A DNA stretch of 64,000 bases from Polytrichum commune (lineage: Eukaryota; Streptophyta; Polytrichopsida; Polytrichales; Polytrichaceae). The stretch is from contig OX485805.1 of assembly GCA_950295325.1 (NCBI GenBank), forward strand, positions 38,923,501 through 38,987,500, read 5' to 3'. The notes under the pieces are model-generated. The model had not been told where the DNA came from. It worked only from the letters and a program-made list of their open reading frames with translations, and did not search any database. Of the stretch, positions 55,147 to 64,000 are shown piece after piece; position 1 is the stretch's first letter; every line of letters starts with the position of its first letter. Made by a program: the position numbers and the translations under genes.

Positions 55147-55536
55147 TTGCCGATTGATAGAGAAAGCAAGCCCACCAAGGTGCGGTTTGGAAAGGGCGAA
55201 CCGCATGAGACAAAGGAGGCCGCGATGCATGTAACCTTTCAATGTGGGACATTGGATTTTTGTCAAAATTTCACACCATGTGAAATAGATGAAATGCATG
55301 TCATTGTGAAGGCCGCCTACTTTGAAACTCACATGATAGATGTGAGATGCAAGCCGGTGAGCTTGCGGTGCATTATGATGTGTCATAATGGCAAAGAATT
55401 GAAGTTCAAATTGACAAGGACTCCTATGGTAGGAGGACCCAAGTTGAATTTGGTCTTAATGGACCAAATGAAAAATAGAAAACATAATGGTCGTGGTTCA
55501 ATTGGAGCAACTCCAAGGAATGTATGGGGAGGCTAG
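55147..55536 (+). CDS. Protease-to-RT linker fragment of the chromovirus
   Basis: An open stretch whose pattern (VRFGKGEPHETKEAAMHVTF; FTPCEIDEMHVIVKAAYFE; LRCIMMCHNGKELKFKL) matches the region after the aspartic protease active site in Ty3/gypsy pol. The usual DSGAS active site is not visible upstream. It is incomplete and not expected to work. Confidence 0.55.
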   Translation: MPIDRESKPTKVRFGKGEPHETKEAAMHVTFQCGTLDFCQNFTPCEIDEMHVIVKAAYFETHMIDVRCKPVSLRCIMMCHNGKELKFKLTRTPMVGGPKLNLVLMDQMKNRKHNGRGSIGATPRNVWGG

Positions 55537-55549
55537 GAAAGATGGGCCT

Positions 55550-56830
55550 CCTCCAAACCACATTGGTGGGATGTTGGTGAGATACAAGGATGTATTCACC
55601 AATGTGTTGCCCAAAAAGTTACCGCCAAGAAGTGAAAAATAACTTTGCTCAACGAGAGATTGAGTTCTTGAGGTATGTGGTGACAAAGGAAGTTGGTGGA
55701 CGAACATGAAGAATGTCAAGGCAATCCAAGAAGAGAATTGGCCCTTGATTCAAGAAAAGGGCTAAGGTCATTTGTTGGCCTAGACAACTACTACCACCAC
55801 TTCATTCATGGTTTTTCTAAGGTTGCTAGAACCTTAGTCAACATGTTGGAAAAAATGGCTATCCCAAGAGTGGGATGAGCCTTGTCACCAAGCCTTTGGG
55901 GAGCTCAAGAGTAAGTTCTCTTCACAACATGTGGTTAAGTTTCCGGGTTTTCATGAGCATGTTGAGGTGCACATGAAGGCGAAGGACTTTACCATTGGCG
56001 GATGTTGATCCAAGATGGATGACCATTGCTTATAGGAGCATTAAGCTCCATGGTTGTAGAAGCTTGTCCAACTTGTGCAAGAAATGGCTATCCCAAGAGT
56101 GGGATGAGCCTTGCCACCAAGTCTTTGAGTAGCTTAAGACCAAGTTCCTCTTTGCCACCCGTGTTCAAGTTCGCGGAGCTTGAAAAACCTTTTGAGGTGC
56201 ATACGGGGGGCGAGTGACTTTACCATTGGCGGATGTTGATGCAAGATGGATGGCCATTGCATATGAGAGCATAAAGCTCGATGGTTCTCCCACCTTGTCC
56301 GACTTGTGGAAGAAATGGCTATCCCAAGAGTGGGATGATGTTTGTCACGAGTCTTTGGGGAGCTTAAGAGCAAGTTCTCTTCGCCGCCCGTGCTCAAGTT
56401 CGCGGAGCTTGACAAGCCTTTTGAGGTGCATAAGGGGGTGAGTGCCTTTGCCAATGGTGGATTATGTGTACGATGGATGGCCATTGCATTTGGGAGCATG
56501 AAGCTCGATGGTTGTCAAAGAAGACAACCAACTGATGACAAAGAACTTCTTTGCCGTAGTGCATTGCTTGAAGACGTGGCGACACTATTTGGGGTCGCAC
56601 AAAGCAAAGGTCTACATGGACAATGTGTCCTAAAAGTATTTTAACATACAAGCGCAAGTGAGCGCCAAGTCATTGCAGTGGCATGATAGTTGGGCGCTTA
56701 TGGAGGTGGATTTGATCCACAAACCGGACCATGGAAATGTGGTGCCGGATGCGCGAAGTAGACCGGAAGAGTTCCAAGCAATGAGAACCATCCAAACCTT
56801 GTGGCTAATGTGTGTCGGCGAAGAAAACTT
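55550..56830 (+). pseudogene. RT/RNase H remnant: RT core deleted, RNase H segment triplicated
   Basis: 55570-55620 encodes the start of the RT domain (KDVFTNVLPKKLPPRSE). After a few dozen bases it passes to the end of RT (REIEFLRYVVT; LRSFVGLDNYYHHFIHGFSK), so about 500 bp with the YxDD box are missing. A segment of about 230 bp covering the RT-RNase H junction then occurs three times in tandem, starting near 55854, 56082 and 56314. Each copy has different small indels and stops. The third leads into the RNase H end (KELL..HCLKTWRHYL-type pattern, with stops). The region ends at 56830. Confidence 0.75.
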
Positions 56831-56879
56831 GTGATGCAAGATACGGGAGGGGTAAATTAACTACCCCGAGGCACAAAGG

Positions 56880-57893
56880 CTTTTAGGTGAGCTTCGCAAG
56901 AGCAAGGTGCTTAAAGAGGTTAAGTTGGTGGACGGATTGTTCAAGTGCAAGCAAAGTTGGGTGTATGTGCCACAAGGCAAGTTGAGGCTATCGGTTTTGA
57001 AGGAGGAATATGATAGTCCTATTGCCGGCCATAGAGGAGAAAAAGAAAACCACCATAGAATGGTGTCAAAGAGGTACCATTGGCGGTGCATAAAGTAGGA
57101 TATAACCCACTTTGTGAAGGCGTGAATAAAGTGCCAAGTGAACCGAGCCTCTTACCAAAAGCAAGGCGGTTTCTCGCAACCGTTGCCTATCCCGTCGGCG
57201 CCAGGGCATAGTATGTGCATGGACTTGATCACAAGTTTGCCGGAGTCACATGGGTATGATGCCATCTTGTTGATGGTTGAGCGGTTTGCCAAGTTGGCAC
57301 ACATGGTGCCGATTGTGGGAACCGCCACCGCGTTGGAGACCGCATAGCCTTTTCTCAAAGGATGGTTGAGGCACCACGGGTTGCCAAGAGTGATTGTGTG
57401 GGATCAAGATCCAAAGTTCACAAGTGCATTTTCAATGCATTTCTCTAAGGAGGTCGGAATGAAACTAAGGTTTAGCACGGCCTTGCATTCCCAAGTGGAT
57501 GGGAAAGCGGAGGATGTGAATGGAGTCTTGAAGCAATACTTGAGGAACTTGGTGGGGGCGGACCAAGGAGATTTGGCGGACTATGTGGGTCGAGCGGAGT
57601 GTAATTGCAATGTAGCCACGCACTTGGCTACCAAGGGGTGGTCTTTGGTGGTGGCTTATGGAGTGGATGCGCTCCAACCTATTAACCTAGCTCTCGAGGG
57701 GGCACATTCAACACTAGAGTTCAACCAAGATGGTGAGGACTTGGCCAAGAAGCGTGAACAAGTCTTGGAGATGACCAAGTTGTTGGTGGAGAAAGCCCGA
57801 AGGTGCTACGGAGTGCAAATCAATGCCGGAAGACGCGAAGTGGAGAATGAGGTGGGCCAAAAGGTGTTGTTGAATGTGAACAACTTCACTTAG
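56880..57893 (+). pseudogene. Chromovirus integrase remnant
   Basis: It starts near 56880 with the linker before the zinc finger. The zinc-binding HHCC region spans 57030-57150 with stops at 57096 and 57123. The longest open parts are 57138-57347 and 57366-57893. The catalytic D,D-35-E residues are recognisable (MDLITSLPES; VIVWDQDPKF; GKAEDVNGVL). One stop at about 57345 separates the first Asp from the second. The GPY/F-like motif reads APFPIVEQV near 57930. The role would have been insertion of the retroelement cDNA. Confidence 0.78.
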
Positions 57894-58324
57894 CCGGAAG
57901 GCCTCACTCCAAAGTTCATGTCCAAAATTGGAGCTCCGTTTCCCATTGTGGAACAAGTGGTCAAGGACATATATAAGTTGGAATTACCGCCGGAGATCAA
58001 AGTGCATCCGACATTTCATGTCTCATTACGAAAGTCATTTTAGGACGACACCTTGTGGCCCGATCACAAGCAAGTGATTAGGCCACCTCCCGACCTTGTG
58101 GAGGTCATTTGGAACATGAGGTAAGAGGGCATCCTCAAGTGTAGGAAGCCCAAGTGAAAAGGAAAGAAAAAGTACAAAGGAATACTTGGTGAAATGGTGA
58201 GGATACCATGAGAAAGAAGCCGTTTGGGTAGCGGCAAGAGACATGGTCAACACCAATGAATTGGTGAAGCACTTTGAAGAAACTAAGGCTAGACATTCCA
58301 ATAAAATGAAGCGTAGGCATTGAT
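57894..58324 (+). pseudogene. Integrase C-terminus and chromodomain remnant
   Basis: A frame with stops gives HPTFHVSLRKSF (58008-58043), then YLVKW, a stop, and GYHEKEAVWVAARDM with NELVKHFEE (about 58180-58290). This is the pattern of the chromodomain at the end of chromovirus integrases, which guides insertion towards particular chromatin. Confidence 0.7.
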
Positions 58325-59136
58325 GAGGACATCAATCTCCTTTAGTGGGGGAGAGACTCTAGTAGCAAACATAGCTTCGAGGTTAATTGCTCCACAACAT
58401 GCACTTGTTCTTTGGCTTGAGGGAATAAAGTCCAAACTTTAGTGGTGCAAAGAGAAAAGTATGAGATGAGGTCCTAGTCTTGTACTTGTGCTTGGTTAAT
58501 GGAAGAGGGGGAATAGACATGCCAAACTAGGTTGGGTAAGCCGAGTAATTGGGGTCATGGCTTGGAGGGGCCTTGGATAAAACCAAGAAACTTCTTAGTT
58601 GTGGGCTTGTCCGGGCGGGGACAAGGTGATGGCGCGTGCTCATAAAAGTGCTACCCGCGAGCTAACGAGAGTTGGCGCATGGGAGTCATGAACCCATGTC
58701 TCGAAAGAGCAAAGTGGGAACCAAGTCGGGCGGGACTTGGCATCACCCCCGTGCGATCGAGGCGTGGCTTAACAATGGAAAGCCATCTCGGAGTTGCAAC
58801 CGAGACAACTTAGTGGAAGCGTTGAGGTCTCGCCTAGATGTGTCACGTTAGGCTAGTGGAGCCTAACGGGGGAGGCCCCAAAGGAGGGGCAACCCAAGTG
58901 AGTCCCAAAGTAGGTGGGTCTAGTATAGGTTAGGTCCTTGGATGAGAGATCCAAGGTCGCTAACGGACCACCTAGGAACGACACCTTTGGGACTATGCCA
59001 AATTTGAAGATGCATTGTGGGGGTCGCGCCCTAAGGTAAACACAATGCCGCACCATAGAGGATGGCAACTTGAGAATTGGTGTGCCGACTACGAGTATAG
59101 TCGATGAGGGCATCGACTCCATTTGGTGGGGGTGAG
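58325..59136 (+). other. 3' internal region with duplicated polypurine-tract context
   Basis: 'gatgaggacatcaa..tttagtgggggagag' (about 58321-58356) and 'gatgagggcatcga..ttggtgggggtgag' (59103-59136) are diverged copies. The second is next to the 3' LTR and serves as the polypurine tract. The roughly 780 bp in between has no coding signal and seems to have been gained by a duplication or template switch. Confidence 0.6.
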
Positions 59137-60109
59137 TGTCGCGCACCCCTCCATGAGGAGTGCCCGAAACACCATGGGCACAAGGGGGACCCCGGAGTGA
59201 CACCCGGGACTTGTGGCGCCGTTGGTGAGAGGGCCCAAGTGATCCTAGTGTGGGTGAGGGCCCCGGGCGTTGGGAACGCCTCCCAGCCACGGAGACTAGG
59301 AGGCACTAGGGTAAGGCCATGAGCTATGCGTAGCTCATGGCGTGGTGATTCTAGAATGCTCAAGAACACCTGAATCTGACGTGTGAGCTAGGAGTTATGG
59401 CCATTTGAGTGGGGCGCTGTCCCGGGACAGCGCCCTGGTACTGCAGTGCCTGGGAGTGATTCCCGGGACTGCCAAGGTTCAAACAGGCATAACTTCCTCA
59501 GCACTTGCCCGAATGGGGCAAGTGAGGAGTCCATCGGCATCTACGTGAAGCGTAGATGAGGATGGAGTGGTTGGTTGTTAAGATCAGACACCAAACAAGG
59601 AAGTTATGATGGTCTGAAGCTGCTAGGGGCTTCTAGGCCCAGCAGCTAAGGGAAAATGTCCACTTGGCCCCAACTCTTGGTAGAGAGACAAGAGGTCTCT
59701 TGACGGTGGGGTAGGGGTCCCGCGTAGAGTCCTAGAGGCGTATATGGGTGAGGTGGTGTGGCCTCACCCACCCGAGGCCGAACGGCAAGGCTTCCATGGG
59801 CATTGGCCCATTGTGAGGCCATAGTTGCCTAGTATGGTTCGGGTTGTTGTAGTGTTGCTCCGGCAATGCGATGATCAACATGGGATTGGACTTCCATGGA
59901 TGGAAGTCCACATCTAGGAATGGGTTACCGATTAAGGGGTGAGTCCCGAAAGCAAAGTAGGAGGGTTGGTTCCCTCCTATGAACTATAAGGTCCGGGGTA
60001 GGAGGAGCTAATCATTAGCATGGCGGAATGCGAATGGTTAGCGCTCGTAACCTTTGCTAGAATTGAAAATTGGCAAGATTGTGAAGGGGGGCTAGCAAGG
60101 GTTGCGACA
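59137..60109 (+). repeat. 3' LTR
   Basis: 973 bp. It differs from the 5' LTR at two positions that I can see, near 59226 (ggtgaga versus ggcgaga) and near 59372 (ctgaatc versus ctcaatc). Confidence 0.95.
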
Positions 60110-60630
60110 TTCAAGGTGAGAGCTGGGGGCAGAAATGCAAGGTTACTATCTGATTTTGAGTGGCTTCCTAGGGTGGTGGATGGTCCTTAGTGAGGTTAGA
60201 AGTTAGAGCTAGGGGCACTGTCGGATCTGACAGACCCCTAGGGGCAGATATGGGCACCTAACTTTTGATTTTCAGGAGGTTGGAGGTGAGAGTTGGGGCA
60301 GAAATGCGAGGTTATTATCTGATTTTTGGTTGTTTCCTAGTGTGGCTAGATGGTCCTTAGTGAGGTTAGAAGTTAGAACTAGGGGCACTGTCGGATCCGA
60401 CAGACCCCTAGGGGCAGATATGGGCACCTCGCTTTTGATTTTCGGGAGGTTCAAGGTGAAAGCTGGGGGCAGAAATGTGAGGTTATTCTCTGATTTTTGG
60501 TGGCTTCCTAGTGGCTAGATGGTCCTTAGTGAGGTTAGAAGTTAGAGCTAGGGGCACTGTCGGATCCGACAGACCCCTAGGGGCAGATATGAGCACCTCG
60601 CTTTTGATTTTCAGGAAGGTCAAGGTGAGA
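60110..60630 (+). repeat. 170-bp satellite, block 2 (three units)
   Basis: Hairpin centres lie at 60220, 60390 and 60559. Subtracting the retrotransposon and one 5-bp duplication (7,058 bp) puts the first of these 170 bp after the last one of block 1, so the element landed in a pre-existing array. Confidence 0.95.
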
Positions 60631-63469
60631 TGTGAACCCTTTGAGTGGTCCACCACTCTGCGGGATCACTTTTAGTTAGAATGTTAGCATTAAAAGTTAG
60701 AATTGATAGGGAATTTAGGAAAAATTAGTTCATTTAGCATTTAGCCTAGAAGAAGGAAGGTCAAAATGAAACTAAGTAGTGCTAGAAGATAGCAAAGTAG
60801 AAAAAATGTGCTAGCTAGTAAAAACAACTAGCTAAGCAAATATTAGTAGATGCTAGTTATTAAGCAAATGTTAGTAGATGCTAGCTAAGCAAGTGTTAGT
60901 TTATTAGTTAGTGTGAGGCACACAAGACTATTGGAGGTGTTTTACGTAAGAAGATAAAATCGGCGTGAAGAATTTTGAAGACAAAAAAGAGAGAGAGCAA
61001 GGGGGATACTTGCCCACTTGCCCCCTTGCCAACTCGATGGCGGAAAAATTAGAAAGATTTCTAAAGGTTTTTTGTCGGAGCCACCTCGGCGAGAGGGTGG
61101 CAACCTCAACCGGGAAAACCCCCGAGCCAAAATTTCGGGAAAGGGTTTGAAAAATGGATCCGGTGGAGGAGGGGTCCAACCCTTTTGTGAGAGGGTTTAA
61201 AAACCCCTCCTTCCACCTTGTAGCTGCTTCTCTTTCTCTAGTTTTTGGGCGAAGCCCTGCTTCAATGTAGTTAGGAAAAAATCCTTTAGCATGTATTCTC
61301 AATGGTCTAAAAGAAAGGCTTGAGAACCTCCTCTACTCTCTCTCTCCTAGTTAGGTTGTGTGTTTATTAACACACCAACAAAATTATTCCTTCTTTTGTA
61401 GAGGTAGGTTGGATGGTAGAGTTTTGAGTAGAGGCATTATAGACCTCATCTGCCAATGCCCTGAAGGCTTAGTTCAAAAGCTAGAACAAGATACTTATCA
61501 TTTTTCTCTTAGAGAGATTTCATATAGCTATCCATAGCCGTTTCCCATTTGTGATTTGGTTGAGATGACAATTAGTTATGGATTTTCAAAGATGGAATAG
61601 AAAAACTGGGTGGTCTTGTGGGTAGCGGCTGCTGGATCAGACCTGCGAGCCCAATAGGAATTTTAATTCCAAGAAATTATATTTTTCCCAAGTAGAACTT
61701 TTGTGTAGCTTTCCAAAATGGCTTAGAACATTTGATTTGAGCATGATTTGAATTAGATATGAATTGTGCAAGATGGGACACATAGTTTGAGAACTTTTGG
61801 TTGACTGCTGCATTACAGAGGACCTGCTGGGTTCACTTCGGCTTACCTTTCTAATCACATATTTTTATCAAATACATCTTTTTAATATCTCTCCAGGGTC
61901 ATATAGAACGTTTGATTTGACTAAGATTTGAATTAGATATGAATTGTTGAAGGCGAGATACATAGTTCAAGCCTTCTTGATTGACTGCTGTGTTACAAGG
62001 AGTCCGCTGAATTTCTATTAGCTTAACCTGCTGATGTCATAATTTTTCTAGTTAGAGCTTGTTCATAGCTTTCCAATGGTATAAGGAAAGCCTAGATCCA
62101 AGTAGTAAGGAATGTGCTATGAATTTTTGAAGTTAGAAGGTAGATAGGTGGGTTGGAAGGGTCGGTTGAATCGACCTCACATTTCCAACCCTCATAACTT
62201 TTGCATTTCTTATCCGATTAGAGTGATTTTTAGATCATTGGAAAGATAATTTGGTGCACTAAGTATAAATATTATGCTTAGGATTAAATTACAGGGCAGA
62301 ATAACACTTTATATTTTAATTGTTAACTAAGGTACGCTTACTACCAAACTAGTTACAAAGAAGGAGGCAAGGTCGACGCTCGGAAAGTGGAGCAAGGAAG
62401 GAGGTAGCGGCTCGGCCTACATCAAGCCCAAATCAACCGAGGAAAATTGAGGTAAATTAACTAACCTTAAGCCTTCCATTTAGGATTGGAGGGAGCACGG
62501 CTAAGGTACGCATCTCTAAACCCACTCACCTATCTCGTAAGGTCAAGTGGCTTGACCACTTGACCGCCAAGGGAGTACCCAATTCCATTGTTTTCGGGGC
62601 CCTTGGTATGTTTTGTGGTAGTAGCTTCATTTATTAGCAAGTTTCGTGTGTGGTAAGTCGGATTAATCACCGACACGACCACTCTGAATGTTGTTGGTGG
62701 AAAGGTGGGGTTAATGACCCGCGAATCCACTATTATGTTGTTGGCCCCATAGATTGGGAGTAATGGCCCCAATTTATGAAGATTGCGCAACAGGTTGAAC
62801 CTACAGGTCGCCCGTCACCCTGGTCCCATTGAGTTGCATTTCGTGGTCTATCCAGTGTAAACACATTTAACAATCAAAACATACAAAATAAATCGTAAAT
62901 CCTTGTTGGCAAGAGACCCGAGGTAAGGGGTGATGCCTAATATGTTAATGTAGTAAGTTAGGACGTGCAAACAAAAGTAAGTAATTAAGAAGGAATTTAT
63001 GTGAAGGGTGGGACTTAGGCCAAGTTCCCCCGCTTAGAAAACTAAATAGAACTAAATAAAGAAATAGGAAGAATTGAATGGTCCATCAAATTGTCGTTAT
63101 TCCGTTCGTTGAATTAGGGTGGTATGAGTCACACCCGGTTGGGTGTATCAGAACCATCCCAATTCACAAATTAGGATTGCCTTGGTTTCAAGGCTGGTGC
63201 GTCTGCGCGTAGAATAGGTTGTAGGTTAAAGTTAGAACTAGATATGAAATTGGTTAGTGGAGTTTAAAGCCACACTAGTAAAAAACTAAGGCCTAACCTC
63301 CGGAGGTACTACGACGCATATTTAATCTCCCTTAAAAATCTAACTACTCACGTTATACACCTATCATCCGGGTTCGGCTTGGGCGCCTGCAAATGCAGGC
63401 CACCTTCACCGAAGGCCTTGTGTGATACTTTTAGGCTCCCTCGAAAGGGGGTGGCCCAAAAGTACCACA
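60631..63469. mobile_element. 2,839-bp TG..CA element, probably a large solo LTR, TSD TGAGA
   Basis: It starts TGTGAACCC and ends AGTACCACA. TGAGA is duplicated at 60626-60630 and 63470-63474. Removing it (2,844 bp with one duplication) restores the satellite period (171 bp between hairpin centres 60559 and 63574). I see no pol motifs, no primer site and no repeat of the start near the end, so it is not a complete retrotransposon. A solo LTR of a large-LTR family or a LARD-like non-coding element fits. Its interior has diverged repeats of 'gaattagatatgaattgt' (61750, 61931) with similar surroundings. Confidence 0.7.
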
Positions 63470-63876
63470 TGAGAGCTGGGAGAAGAAATGTAAGGTTATT
63501 ATCTGATTTTTGGTGGCAGCCTAGTGTGGCTGGATGGTCCTTAGTGAGGTTAGAAGTTAGAGCTAGGGGCACTGTCGGATCTGACAGACCCCTAGGGACT
63601 GATATGAGCACCTCGGTTTTGATTTTCGTGAGGGTCAAGGTGAGAGCTAGGCCAGAAATCTAAGGTTATTATCTGATTTTTGGTGGCAGCCTAGTGTGGT
63701 TGGATGGTCCTTAGTGAGGTTAGAAGTTAGAGCTAGGGGCGCTGTCGGATCCGACAGACCCCTAGGGGCAGATATGGGCACCTCGTTTTTTATTTTCGGG
63801 AGGTTAGAAGTGAGAGCTGGGGGCAGAAATGCAAGGTTATTATCTGATTTTTGGTGGCTTCCTAAGGTGGCTAGAT
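63470..63876 (+). repeat. 170-bp satellite, block 3
   Basis: Hairpin centres at 63574 and 63744, spacing 170. The array is then cut by another LTR of the chromovirus family. Confidence 0.95.
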
Positions 63877-64000
63877 TGTCGCAACCCTTGCTAGTCCCCT
63901 TAAAAGTCTTGCCAATTCGCTTTCTAGCATAGGTTACGAGTACTAACCCTTCGCATACCGCCAAGCTAATGGTTAGTTCCTCCTACCCCGGACCATATAG
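63877..64000 (-). mobile_element. Partial LTR of the chromovirus family, inverted, runs off the window
   Basis: TGTCGCAACCCTTGCTAG onwards is the reverse complement of the LTR end (compare 53900-54029), with several mismatches, so it is an older or different copy. Whether it is solo or part of a full element lies beyond the window. Confidence 0.88.

Larger units (their letters stand above)
53057..60109 (+). mobile_element. Complete but defective chromovirus (Ty3/gypsy) LTR retrotransposon, 7,053 bp
   Basis: Two 973-bp LTRs (53057-54029 and 59137-60109) differ at two positions that I can see. TTCAA flanks the element (53052-53056 and 60110-60114). A primer site TGGTATCAGAGC is at 54032. A polypurine tract is at 59125-59136. 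The domain order on the plus strand is gag-like repeat, protease/PR-RT linker, RNase H, zinc-binding integrase, chromodomain, which places it among chromoviruses. The pol region has stop codons, lacks the reverse-transcriptase catalytic core and has a triplicated RNase H segment. LTR identity shows recent movement, which must have used proteins of an intact relative. Confidence 0.93.

Overview
This window is eukaryotic nuclear DNA, most likely from a land plant or close streptophyte. The evidence is plant-type telomere repeats (TTTAGGG) inside the sequence, a chromovirus LTR retrotransposon with the plant initiator-Met primer site (TGGTATCAGAGC), short GT..AG introns, and plant-type Mutator-like, hAT-like and CACTA-like transposon features. 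I cannot name the species. I see no bacterial-style operon, no CRISPR array and no rRNA gene. Almost everything recognisable is a mobile element, its decayed relic, or a tandem repeat. No ordinary housekeeping gene is evident.

Layout. 1-28.5 kb is AT-rich and gene-poor. It holds non-autonomous DNA transposons that can be delimited by terminal inverted repeats (TIRs) and target-site duplications (TSDs): an hAT-like element with a G-rich core at 437-1454, and others at 9917-10184, 13536-14065, 14735-15208, 22385-23821, 25187-25724 and 26137-27442. A 1.8-kb Mutator-like fold-back lies at 24111-25947. Tandem arrays lie at 1.95-3.44, 3.9-4.5 and 21.6-22.1 kb. 28.5-42.1 kb is a minus-strand gene block flanked by CACTA-like ends (28530, 31361). 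It contains a broken DUF7869-type gene, a gene for a charged coiled-coil protein, an FCP1/SCP-like phosphatase-fold gene with an Asp-to-Asn change, and a three-exon gene that joins a ParB-like 'DGQH' region to a beta-class-like DNA methyltransferase core. 44.0-49.2 kb has a promoter-like TATA box, an array of near-palindromes, and a spliced Mutator-like transposase gene on the minus strand. 51.2-63.9 kb is a roughly 170-bp satellite, each unit holding a strong hairpin. It is interrupted by a complete 7,053-bp chromovirus at 53057-60109 and by a 2,839-bp TG..CA element at 60631-63469. Subtracting the two insertions restores the satellite period to within 1-2 bp.

Most notable signal. A near-palindrome with arms GTTTGGGTCG / CGACCCAAAC around two central bases recurs about 25 times from 34 to 45 kb. 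It sits in both introns, in the coding sequence and on both sides of the ParB/methyltransferase gene, and in a strictly alternating array beside the Mutator-like gene. Degenerate forms lie just inside the CACTA-like ends. My reading (inference) is that these are subterminal or regulatory sites of a transposon lineage that captured a ParB-like/DNA-methylase gene, and that the encoded protein may recognise the palindrome.

State of the genes. A 955-bp solo LTR interrupts the first coding exon of the ParB/methylase gene. The DUF7869 gene has a nonsense codon and a frameshift. The Mutator-like gene has one in-frame TAA. The chromovirus has nearly identical LTRs but lacks the reverse-transcriptase core, so it must have been moved by a relative.
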